From the NCBI RefSeq assembly GCF_021390545.1, contig NZ_JAJUWR010000023.1:42682-106681 (forward strand): a stretch of DNA of 64,000 nucleotides, given 5' to 3'. This DNA is from Algoriphagus sp. AGSA1. GTDB lineage: Bacteria > Bacteroidota > Bacteroidia > Cytophagales > Cyclobacteriaceae. Each line of letters starts with the position of its first letter. Position 1 is the first letter of the stretch. Positions 8,730-16,182 of the stretch are shown in pieces. The notes beneath the pieces were generated by a model. It did not search any database and had not been told where the DNA came from. It saw only the letters and a program-made list of their open reading frames with translations. Position numbers and translations under genes: made by a program.

Positions 8730-10346
8730 TTATTTAATTTTTTTATCTACGGCCGCTTGGATGAACTTTACAAAAAGGGGCTGTGGAGTCAGTACTGTGC
8801 TTTTGTATTCAGGGTGGAACTGTACACCTACAAACCATGGATGGCCTTTGATTTCTACAATTTCCACCAAGCCTGTTTCCGGATTTTTTCCTGTGGCTAA
8901 CAGGCCTCCCTCCTCCATTTTGGTTAGATATTCATTGTTGAACTCATATCGGTGACGGTGTCTTTCCTGGATTTTTGACTTTCCGTACGCCTGAAATGCC
9001 TTACTGCCTTTTTTGAGGTCGCAAGCATACGAACCAAGTCGCATAGTTCCTCCCATTTGATCAATATTTTTTTGTTCCTCCATCAAAGCGATCACCGGAT
9101 CAGAGGTGTTCGCATCCATCTCAGTGCTGTTTGCGGATTTTAGCTGAAGTACGTTTCTCGCATATTCAATGACAGCTACTTGCATACCTAGACAGATGCC
9201 TAGGAATGGAATATGATTCTCTCGGGCGTATTTGACTGTTTCGATTTTCCCTTCGAAACCTCTCTCTCCAAATCCAGGAGCCACCACGATGCCGTCCAAA
9301 TCCGTGAATTTCTGGACAATATTGTCTGAATTGATTTCTTCCGAGGATATCAGGCGAAGATTTACTTCGCATTCTATAGAAGCTCCGGCATGAGTGAAGG
9401 CCTCGATGATAGATTTATATGCGTCAGGCAGCGATACATATTTTCCCACTAGCCCGATGTTGACCTCCTGGGTAGGGTTTTTAAGCTTTCCTAGAAAATC
9501 TTTCCAGTTTTCAAGATCAGTGTTTTCTTTGGAAGAGAGCTTTAGTTTGGTCATGACCCGCTCGTCTAACTTTTCTTTCTTCATCAATAAAGGTACATCG
9601 TAGATGGAATCTGCGTCCATGGCTTCGATTACGCTATTGAGTTGCACATTGCAGAAGAGGGCAAGTTTCTTTTTGACTTCAGAAGGCAGGTGATGTTCTG
9701 TCCGACAGACAAGGATGTCAGGCTGGATACCTGCTTCCAGTAGTTGCTTCACAGAATGTTGTGTGGGTTTGGTCTTAAGTTCTTTGGCGGCTTTCAGGTA
9801 AGGGATTAATGTAAGGTGGATTACCAGGAAATTATTAGCCCCCAGATCCCATTTAGCTTGTCTTACCGCTTCGATGAATGGAAGAGATTCTATGTCCCCT
9901 ACACAGCCCCCGATCTCGGTAATGACCACATCAAATTTGCCATCTTCTCCCAATTTGTAAAAATTGGCCTTGATTTCATCTGTGATATGAGGGATGACCT
10001 GTACAGTCTTTCCCAAAAACTCCCCTTTACGTTCTTTGGTTATGACGTTATTATAGATCCTTCCTGTGGTTATATTGTTGTCTTGGGAAGTTGGGATGTT
10101 CAGAAAGCGTTCATAATGGCCTAAATCCAAATCGGTCTCTGCGCCGTCATCCGTTACATAGCATTCGCCGTGTTCATAGGGATTCAGTGTTCCCGGATCA
10201 ATGTTCAGGTAAGGATCGAATTTTTGGATGGTCACCCTAAAGCCTCTGGCTTGAAGTAATTTGCCCAGTGAGGCGGCAATGATTCCTTTGCCGAGAGAGG
10301 AGGTGACGCCTCCAGTAATAAATATGTATTTGGTGTTTGAAGCCAT
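8730..10346 (-). CDS. pyrG: CTP synthase
   Basis: A 538-residue glutamine-hydrolysing CTP synthase that makes CTP from UTP, ATP and glutamine, the last step of de novo cytidine nucleotide synthesis. The N-terminal synthetase domain starts KYIFITGGVTSSLGKG (P-loop-like). The C-terminal class I glutamine amidotransferase domain has the nucleophile elbow GICLGMQ (Cys) and the His-Glu pair in GVQFHPEY. The open frame extends 43 codons upstream, but ATG 10346 gives the family's N-terminus and length, and a -7 promoter box at 10391-10398 lies inside the longer version, so the short start is chosen. Confidence 0.96.
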   Translation of the reverse strand: MASNTKYIFITGGVTSSLGKGIIAASLGKLLQARGFRVTIQKFDPYLNIDPGTLNPYEHGECYVTDDGAETDLDLGHYERFLNIPTSQDNNITTGRIYNNVITKERKGEFLGKTVQVIPHITDEIKANFYKLGEDGKFDVVITEIGGCVGDIESLPFIEAVRQAKWDLGANNFLVIHLTLIPYLKAAKELKTKPTQHSVKQLLEAGIQPDILVCRTEHHLPSEVKKKLALFCNVQLNSVIEAMDADSIYDVPLLMKKEKLDERVMTKLKLSSKENTDLENWKDFLGKLKNPTQEVNIGLVGKYVSLPDAYKSIIEAFTHAGASIECEVNLRLISSEEINSDNIVQKFTDLDGIVVAPGFGERGFEGKIETVKYARENHIPFLGICLGMQVAVIEYARNVLQLKSANSTEMDANTSDPVIALMEEQKNIDQMGGTMRLGSYACDLKKGSKAFQAYGKSKIQERHRHRYEFNNEYLTKMEEGGLLATGKNPETGLVEIVEIKGHPWFVGVQFHPEYKSTVLTPQPLFVKFIQAAVDKKIK

Positions 10347-10390
10347 AAGAATGGGGGAGGGTGGAAATTTGATTGGATTCTTATGGGGCT

Positions 10391-10398
10391 CAAAATTA
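10391..10398 (-). promoter_or_regulatory. Probable -7 promoter element for pyrG-yidC
   Basis: Read on the minus strand this is TAATTTTG, a match to TAnnTTTG, 45 bases before the pyrG ATG. It supports the short pyrG start. Confidence 0.5.
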
Positions 10399-11297
10399 TG
10401 GAAAAATTCCCGATAAATGGCTCTTTGAACTTTAAATAGATCAATTTTCTTAAAGAACTTTTTGTGGAAACACACAGTTCCGTCCTGTAGTTAACCTGAA
10501 TATTACAGTTGTGTCAAGAAGGTGTCGTCGGTAGTGTTGGTTCATTTTGTTATACGGAACCAAATAGGGGTTGGGCAAATCTTTGATAGAGTCAGTGCAG
10601 TCTTGCAGCTAGGCTAATCCTACTATAATATAGTGCTGTAAAGATTATTGATAAGTGCGTGGGAACAAAGCTGTTGAAATTGGCTAGGCGCGAAAGAGAT
10701 CTATTTTTCTTTGGTTGATTGCCGAGTTGTCTTGTAGAAGCTGATTGGTATTTAAAGTATTTCAATTGTTCTAAGAACGGTTGGCCAAAACCCTGTTTAC
10801 CATGTAATCTGAATAATCATTCTCCGGTTTGAAGGAGGAATAGTGTTTTCTGCCTTTATTGGATTATGGGAACAGGGAGGTAGATAGGGGAAGTCTAAAA
10901 TAGATAAACCGACCTCCAGAGCTGCTATAACGAAAACTAGACTCATTTTAGTATGGATAAGAATAGATACTTTATTTTTTTATATAAAATATACGGTGAT
11001 AGGTACTGATATAAGTTTTTTTTTCAGGATGCTCGAAGTGGTTGAAATAGTTTTTTTCTTGGCTTTAGTTAAAAGGGTAAGTGATGGTTTCGTCCGAGGT
11101 GTTATACGGATTGTATGGGTATTGGATTTCTGGCTTGTTTATTCTAGAGATTAAAGGATAGCTACTACTTTTCTTTACCGAATTAGTCATATATGTGATT
11201 ATTTGTTAAAAAAAATCCAAGTCATTATTGAGGGTGATGGATTATTATATATATTGCGTGCGGTTTTTAATAAATAATTATCAACGTTATCAAAAAT
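10399..11297. other. Long gene-poor, AT-rich stretch
   Basis: About 900 bases between pyrG and the HTH gene without a convincing open frame, RNA gene or terminator. The sequence is AT-rich, with several homopolymer runs (T9 near 11015, A7 near 11210), and only short chance repeats were noticed. The first part must hold the pyrG upstream region and the last part the promoter of the HTH gene, though no clean TAnnTTTG box was found there. I see no recognisable remnant of a gene. With the two pseudogenes that follow, it looks like a region losing its genes. Confidence 0.5.
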
Positions 11298-11702
11298 ATG
11301 AGAGACTTAATCAAAGATGCTATTGCGGATCTTAAAAAAGGAGAAGGATTTATTTATGTGACTTCCGATGGAAATAAAATTGATCTACATGAGGCTGCTT
11401 CAAAAGGGATAGCAGTAACACCGGTAAATCCTAAGGATCAAGTAATCAAAAAATTGGAAGCGGCAGGTCTTCCATTGAATGACGGAAGATTTCTTAATGA
11501 ATTGAACGAATTGATCTCACTGGTGACAGGAAGCGCCACTGCTGCTAAAACCTCAAAAAGAAGATCTTTTACTGATGCTGAAAAAAGCAAAATTGTAGAA
11601 GAGTGGAAAAAAGTGGAAGCTGCAGGAAAGAAAACGAAGGCAGCTTTTGCCAGAGAAATCGGTGTAGGTTATCAGACATTTATTAACTGGCTAAGGGGTT
11701 AA
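11298..11702 (+). CDS. Small HTH protein with transposase-like DNA-binding domain
   Basis: A 134-residue protein. The C-terminal half (about residues 86-134) starts RRRSFTDAEKSKIVEEW-like and ends AAFAREIGVGYQTFINWLRG, which is the helix-turn-helix layout of the small subunit of IS3/IS66-type transposases and related regulators. The N-terminal half (residues 1-75) is not recognised; it has a short beta-like part (FIYVTSDGNKIDLHEA) and a helical part. No catalytic transposase gene and no inverted repeats are seen around it, so it is more likely a stand-alone DNA-binding protein or a domesticated remnant than an active insertion sequence. It has its own terminator. Confidence 0.7.
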   Translation: MRDLIKDAIADLKKGEGFIYVTSDGNKIDLHEAASKGIAVTPVNPKDQVIKKLEAAGLPLNDGRFLNELNELISLVTGSATAAKTSKRRSFTDAEKSKIVEEWKKVEAAGKKTKAAFAREIGVGYQTFINWLRG

Positions 11703-11722
11703 TACTTCTAGTTCCAATTAGG

Positions 11723-11750
11723 AAGGCAGTCACTTTGACTGCCTTTTTTA
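11723..11750 (+). terminator. Terminator of the HTH gene
   Basis: A perfect 10-bp stem (AAGGCAGTCA with TGACTGCCTT) and a 3-base loop, followed by a T run, 20 bases after the stop codon. Confidence 0.9.
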
Positions 11751-11850
11751 GTTTAAGATTAAGAGAATCTTCGGTTTTATGCTGATGTGATGATAGTCAA
11801 AATGACATTGTAAGAAAACTCACCAACGACAGGATCGCTACAGGAGATAA

Positions 11851-12339
11851 GTTTATGGTAGGTGAAAATAGTCCCGTAATATCTTCTACTTCTTTTATAC
11901 TTTGCTCTTCTAAATAAAATAGGGTAAACGCCGCAGACTCTGTCGGCTATAACATATCACGTCCACGTTTTTTATGATTGCCTTTCTTCGGGAGTGTCTT
12001 CAGTCCATTCAGATAATCCCCTGAACAGTTCTCCATTTCTTCGAAGGCATCTAGCTTGATCATGTGCTTTTTTAAATTCCTTGGTTTTCTCAGCTCTTCA
12101 TTGTAAACTATCTTATATAACCATGTAGTAAACTTGGAATTTCCCTCAAAGGTTCTCAAGGAATGGAAAGCATTTCATAAATGCGTTTATGAGGCTTCTT
12201 TAGCATCTTCTCTGTTTTTCAGAATACGCATAGCAAGTCTGAATATATATATCACATGCTATTGGATCAATAGTCCATATGCATTGTGGTCACTCCGTGG
12301 TGTCCTCTCTATATAATGATGGTCTTCCTGAAAACGCAT
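11851..12339 (-). pseudogene. ECF-type sigma-70 factor, decayed
   Basis: Read on the minus strand from ATG 12339, one frame shows most of an ECF sigma factor: EDHHYIERT, then YIFRLAMRILKNREDA (region 2.1), then HSLRTFEGNSKFTTWLYKI (regions 2.3-2.4), then YLNGLKTLP, and after a stop FTLFYLEEQSIKEVEDITGL (region 4). The frame is broken by TAG at 12259-12261, TAA at 12187-12189, TGA at 12175-12177 and TAG at 11947-11949. Near 12175-12190 the expected NAFMKxF appears in a neighbouring frame, and about 40 bases before 11934 do not fit the family, suggesting an insertion. The end of region 4 is also degraded. Clearly non-functional as a full-length sigma factor. Confidence 0.85.
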
Positions 12340-12413
12340 TTTTACATTGGATGCAAGTACCCGATAAATAGTTACATTTTTTTGTTGGTGATTGTAACCT
12401 TTTAGGTAGGCTG

Positions 12414-12785
12414 ATGCATCCAAGAAGAAAAAACAAAGGAACCATGGCGGGTACCATTTTAGTGACATTGATTATTTTCTCCAGTATTTTCGGGATCGTC
12501 TTCACATTCTTGACAATCCGCAATAAGGAAAGACTTGTGCTCATAGAAAACGGAGCAGATGCAAAGCTGTTTAACTCAGAAAAAAAGTGCAGCTTTGGCC
12601 AGTTTGTTCTGGACCTGGTCCTTCTTGCCATAGGTATGGGAATAGGTGTTCTGGTAGGAGAGATGTTCCACCACAATGGAATGGAAGATTCGGGGACCTC
12701 TATTTCCTGTATCTTTTTATTCTGAGGAATAGGCTTGCTGGCAAGTGTTTTTATTAATAGAAAGCTTGGCAGAGAAGACCGGTAG
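12414..12785 (+). pseudogene. DUF6249-like membrane protein, interrupted by one stop codon
   Basis: The frame from ATG 12414 encodes two membrane segments (about residues 12-33 and 65-85) around RNKERLVLIENGADAKLF, the hallmark loop of the DUF6249 family found beside ECF sigma genes in Bacteroidota. It stops at TGA 12723-12725 after ISCIFLF, but the same frame continues as GIGLLASVFINRKLGREDR to TAG 12783-12785, the expected third helix and basic tail. A single change of GGA to TGA would explain it. The truncated 103-residue form may still be made. It lies 74 bases from the decayed sigma gene and is divergent from it. ATG 12444 is an alternative start. Confidence 0.75.
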
Positions 12786-12806
12786 TTGATTTCTTCAATT
12801 GTTGCC

Positions 12807-12838
12807 AAAAACCTTCTCTATCAGGGGAAGGTTTTTTT
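12807..12838 (+). terminator. Terminator after the DUF6249 pseudogene
   Basis: AAAAACCTTC (12807-12816) pairs with GAAGGTTTTT (12827-12836), followed by further T. The terminator is still intact although the gene is broken. Confidence 0.85.
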
Positions 12839-12878
12839 GCGCTTTATGGATAAAGGACTTTGCTCTCAAAAATCTGAT

Positions 12879-12886
12879 TATTTTTG
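12879..12886 (+). promoter_or_regulatory. Probable -7 promoter element for the unknown gene/cca pair
   Basis: TATTTTTG matches TAnnTTTG and lies 18 bases before the TTG start at 12905. It implies a very short 5' leader and supports that start. Confidence 0.55.
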
Positions 12887-12904
12887 TAAAAAAAACAAAC
12901 CGTT

Positions 12905-13375
12905 TTGGATCACGCAAAATTAGTATCAAGTTTCAGGGAAAAGGGTGTTTTGCACCTTAAGGAAGGAAACGGGAAAGTAATCACCCTCATGAAACCCGAA
13001 AATTGGAAGACTGAGTTAGGAAAAGATTGGATGTTTTTACTGTTTGATTTGTTTCAGATCCGCACCATTTGTGAACCATTCTCGGAAGTGTCCCTGGATA
13101 TAGTGGAGTACGCAGGTAAACCTACAATTTATCATAGTCCCGCAAACCATATAATAAAAAATGGCCCTATAGAGGATGGGATACTTCGATTTAGCCTCAT
13201 CTTAGAGCCTAACTGGAACAAGCTGCTTTTTCAGATCGCTCAGCCTGTCTTGGTAAAAATAGATTCAGGAGAAGTTACGGATCATCATACAACGATTTTA
13301 TTCCCACTTTTGAGCCCAAGTACCAAGGAAATGTTTTTAGGCCCAGATGGAGATGTTAAAATAATGAGAGGATGA
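12905..13375 (+). CDS. Conserved-looking protein of unknown function, coupled to cca
   Basis: A 156-residue soluble protein with no signal peptide, membrane segment or familiar motif. The frame opens after TAA 12887-12889 and has no ATG before residue 29, so the start is TTG 12905, placed just after a -7 promoter box. The last four bases overlap the cca start as ATGA, so the two are translationally coupled and the protein may act in tRNA maturation or a related RNA task. That is inference from position. Its LFDLFQIRTICEPF and PNWNKLLFQIAQPVLVKIDSG segments could seed a family search. I do not recognise the family. Confidence 0.75.
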   Translation: MDHAKLVSSFREKGVLHLKEGNGKVITLMKPENWKTELGKDWMFLLFDLFQIRTICEPFSEVSLDIVEYAGKPTIYHSPANHIIKNGPIEDGILRFSLILEPNWNKLLFQIAQPVLVKIDSGEVTDHHTTILFPLLSPSTKEMFLGPDGDVKIMRG

Positions 13376-14814
13376 ACTTTAGAGCACGCCTTGACGAAAT
13401 TGATGTCTTCGCCAAAGTCGCCAAAGCCGCGTCCAGCCTAGGTGTGGCAACCTATGTGGTGGGAGGATATGTGAGGGATTTGGTTCTAAACAGGCAAAAG
13501 CAAGGCTCTACAGATATTGACTTTACCTGTGTAGGCAGTGGGATAGAGTTGGCCAAAGAAGTCACCAGGCAGTTTGATACCCATGTACCGCTTTCAGTGT
13601 TCAAAAATTTCGGGACGGCGATGCTGAAATTGGATGATTTGGAATTGGAGTTTGTGGGTGCTAGAAAAGAATCATACCGTGCGGATTCCCGAAATCCTAT
13701 AGTGGAAACCGGTACACTACAAGAAGATCTAGAACGTAGGGACTTTACTATCAATGCGATGGCGATTTCCTTGAATGAAGAGGATTACGGTGATCTGCTG
13801 GATCCCTTTGATGGGCTTGCGGATATTAAAAAGAAATTGATTCGTACTCCATTGGATCCGGCTGTGACTTTTTCGGATGATCCGCTTCGTATGCTTAGAG
13901 CCGTGAGGTTTGCGGCGCAGCTGGATTTTGATATAGATGGGGATACTTTCCATGCTATCAGTGAAAATGCCCACCGCCTGAAGATTATTTCTGGAGAACG
14001 TATAATAGTGGAGTTGAATAAGATTATCCAAGTGCAAAAGCCTTCCTATGGGTTTAAATTGTTATTTGCGGGTAAATTGCTTCATGAGTTTTTCCCTGAG
14101 ATGGTGGATTTACAAGGAGTGGATTCTGTGGATGATAAGTCCCACAAAGACAATTTCTACCATACCCTGCAGGTACTGGACAACGTATGCCAAGTCAGTG
14201 ATGACCTTTGGCTGCGCTGGGCAGCTATCCTACACGATATTGCCAAACCTGCTACCAAACGATTCAACAAAAAAGTTGGCTGGACATTCCATGGTCATGA
14301 AGATAAAGGGGCAAGGATGACACCAGGGATTTTCCGTAGGCTGAAGCTTCCCATGGATGAGCGCATGAAATATGTGCAGAAATTGGTGAAGCTACATTTA
14401 CGTCCTATCGCTTTGGTCAAAGATGATGTGACAGATTCTGCACTGAGAAGGTTACTTTTTGAAGCAGGTGATGATATAGATGATCTGATGAAGTTGTGCA
14501 GGGCTGACGTCACTTCCAAGAATAACAAGAGAGTAAAACGATACCTAGAAAATTTCGATAAGGTAGCCCAGAAGCTTATCGAAGTGGAGGAAAAAGATCA
14601 GGTAAGGAACTTCCAACCTCCGGTTTCAGGAGAGGAGATCATGAGAATCTTTGACTTGAAACCTTCAAAAATCGTTGGGGATATCAAAGAAGAAATTAAA
14701 GAAGCTATATTGGAGGGAAAAATCCATAATAATCCTGTTCAGGCCCGTGAATTGATGCTGGAGATTGCTAAGTCTAAAGGATTGTCCCCCGTATCAGATC
14801 ACCCAAAGTCATAA
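13372..14814 (+). CDS. cca: CCA tRNA nucleotidyltransferase with HD domain
   Basis: A 480-residue class II nucleotidyltransferase that adds or repairs the 3' CCA of tRNAs. The N-terminal palm has VVGGYVRDLVL (about residues 30-40) and the catalytic STDIDFTCVG (Asp-x-Asp, about 54-56). The arm-binding segment RRDFTINAMAI and the neck (DPLRMLRAVRFAAQLDF) follow. The C-terminal half carries an HD phosphohydrolase-type domain (ILHDIAKPATKR), as in long CCA enzymes with extra phosphatase activity. The tRNA gene seen in this window lacks an encoded CCA, which fits the need for it. ATG 13372 overlaps the preceding stop codon. Confidence 0.95.
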   Translation: MNFRARLDEIDVFAKVAKAASSLGVATYVVGGYVRDLVLNRQKQGSTDIDFTCVGSGIELAKEVTRQFDTHVPLSVFKNFGTAMLKLDDLELEFVGARKESYRADSRNPIVETGTLQEDLERRDFTINAMAISLNEEDYGDLLDPFDGLADIKKKLIRTPLDPAVTFSDDPLRMLRAVRFAAQLDFDIDGDTFHAISENAHRLKIISGERIIVELNKIIQVQKPSYGFKLLFAGKLLHEFFPEMVDLQGVDSVDDKSHKDNFYHTLQVLDNVCQVSDDLWLRWAAILHDIAKPATKRFNKKVGWTFHGHEDKGARMTPGIFRRLKLPMDERMKYVQKLVKLHLRPIALVKDDVTDSALRRLLFEAGDDIDDLMKLCRADVTSKNNKRVKRYLENFDKVAQKLIEVEEKDQVRNFQPPVSGEEIMRIFDLKPSKIVGDIKEEIKEAILEGKIHNNPVQARELMLEIAKSKGLSPVSDHPKS

Positions 14815-14835
14815 CTAAATCAAAAAACAATTCAA

Positions 14836-15540
14836 ATGAAGCACGTAGTATTCATGCTGCTTTTGGCCTTTTGTGCCAGCACTACTATCGCCCAGACCGC
14901 AGACTCTGTGTCCAGACTGGACCCAAAATTAAAGAAGACGTTAAATGCAGCTGACCAGGCTGCTTACCAATTGGCATTGCGGTACAATGACGTAGCGGCA
15001 GCCAAGAATTCCCTCTATCAATTGATCGTCAGAAATCCTGATGATCTCCGCTATGTAGAAATGCTGGGATCCCTTTATTATGAAGCAGGCCAGTCCATGT
15101 CGGCGGCACTTGTTTCCATGGATGTGTTGAAAGTCAATGATAAAAGTATTGCCTCACTGGAGATAGCGGCATATTCCCTGGAGCAGGTAGGCGCTTTGGA
15201 GCGTTCCCTCCCTTATTTCGAAAGTTTATATTTGCTGAGTGGCGACAATTTTAGTTTATACAAATCCGGCTATATCCAATATAGCTTGAAGAAATATTCT
15301 GAAGCGCTTAATTCTATGGATATGCTTCTAAAAAATTCTAAGGATGATGATAAGGTAGGATTCCCAAAATCACAGACCGAGACACAGGAAATCAGCATGA
15401 AAGCAGCTGCGTTGAATCTGAAGGGCATGATTTATCTTGAACAGGATTCGAAAACCGAGGCAAAGAAGGCATTTGAAGAGGCTGTTGCCCTGGAGCCAAC
15501 TTTTGATTTGGCTAAAGAAAATCTGGCAAAAGTGGATTAA
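14836..15540 (+). CDS. Exported tetratricopeptide repeat protein
   Basis: A 234-residue protein with a Sec signal peptide (KHVVFMLLLAFCASTTIAQ). The mature part is made of helical pairs typical of TPR repeats, for example VEMLGSLYYEAGQSMSA, ALNLKGMIYLEQDSKTEAKKAFEEAVALEP and FDLAKENLAKV. TPR proteins serve as scaffolds for protein-protein contacts; here probably in the periplasm. It lies 21 bases after cca on the same strand and ends before a strong terminator, so it could be the last gene of the operon. The partner is unknown. Confidence 0.85.
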   Translation: MKHVVFMLLLAFCASTTIAQTADSVSRLDPKLKKTLNAADQAAYQLALRYNDVAAAKNSLYQLIVRNPDDLRYVEMLGSLYYEAGQSMSAALVSMDVLKVNDKSIASLEIAAYSLEQVGALERSLPYFESLYLLSGDNFSLYKSGYIQYSLKKYSEALNSMDMLLKNSKDDDKVGFPKSQTETQEISMKAAALNLKGMIYLEQDSKTEAKKAFEEAVALEPTFDLAKENLAKVD

Positions 15541-15561
15541 TCTATCAAAGAATCTCTAATG

Positions 15562-15588
15562 AAACCGGCTGAATGGCCGGTTTTTTTA
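15562..15588 (+). terminator. Terminator after the TPR gene
   Basis: AAACCGG and CCGGTTT form a stem, with a T7 run. It starts about 20 bases after the stop codon. Confidence 0.85.
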
Positions 15589-15647
15589 TGGCAAGAATGA
15601 AATTTATAATTGGGAATGTAGCCAACAACAGTTCATGTGGGGTAAAA

Positions 15648-15689
15648 AGCAAAGAAAGACAGGAAGTAGCCTCCCTGTCTTTCTTTGCT
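15648..15689. terminator. Terminator of trxA
   Basis: A 16-bp perfect inverted repeat (AGCAAAGAAAGACAGG and its complement) with a 10-base loop, ending 17 bases from the trxA stop codon. Its T-rich side on the minus strand fits termination of trxA. Confidence 0.75.
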
Positions 15690-15706
15690 GATAAATTGAC
15701 GAGCAA

Positions 15707-16027
15707 TTAAAGTTGCGCGTCCAATTTTTGCGATAATACAGATTTTGGAACTGCCCCAACTTGCTTATCTACAATTTCACCGCCTTTGAAGAAAAGAAGT
15801 GTAGGGATAGATCTGATTCCAAAAGCCTGAGCGACCGCAGGGTTGGCATCCACATCCACTTTACCTACAACAGCCTTACCGTCATAATCTCCAGCTAGTT
15901 CTTCAACTACTGGGCCGATCATTTTACAGGGGCCGCACCACTCTGCCCAGAAATCCACTAGGATAGGCTGTTCGGATTTGATGATTTCTTCAAAGTTTGC
16001 GTCAGTAATTTCGATTGCTTTTGACAT
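15707..16027 (-). CDS. trxA: Thioredoxin
   Basis: A 106-residue thioredoxin, a general cytosolic dithiol reductant for ribonucleotide reductase, peroxidases and other proteins. The active site WAEWCGPCKMIGP lies at about residues 28-40, with the conserved cis-proline in RSIPTLLFF (about 73-81) and a buried Asp in VDFWAEW. The length and lack of a signal peptide fit the classical cytosolic form. Single gene with its own long hairpin terminator. Confidence 0.97.
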   Translation of the reverse strand: MSKAIEITDANFEEIIKSEQPILVDFWAEWCGPCKMIGPVVEELAGDYDGKAVVGKVDVDANPAVAQAFGIRSIPTLLFFKGGEIVDKQVGAVPKSVLSQKLDAQL

Positions 16028-16182
16028 TTTATATTAGGTTAATGATTTCTAAGATTTCAAATATATGAGCTAAAGCCTATACCAGATTAATAAGTTCCGA
16101 CGGATTTGATTTTTTTGGCTATAGGCCATTGAGAAAAGCTATGAATCAAGGAATTAGATGTCCGGGAATTACTGCTAAATGC

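Noticed and set aside
8730..10475. A 43-residue N-terminal extension of CTP synthase
   Set aside because: The extra residues do not resemble the family and the frame crosses a -7 promoter box; the family N-terminus starts at 10346.
10548..11112. Two copies of GTTATACGGA flanking part of the empty region, as possible attachment sites
   Set aside because: One shared 10-mer in about 800 bases is close to chance, and no integrase or other mobile gene lies between or beside them.
11298..11702. Insertion sequence around the HTH gene
   Set aside because: No second transposase frame, no terminal inverted repeats and no target duplication are visible.
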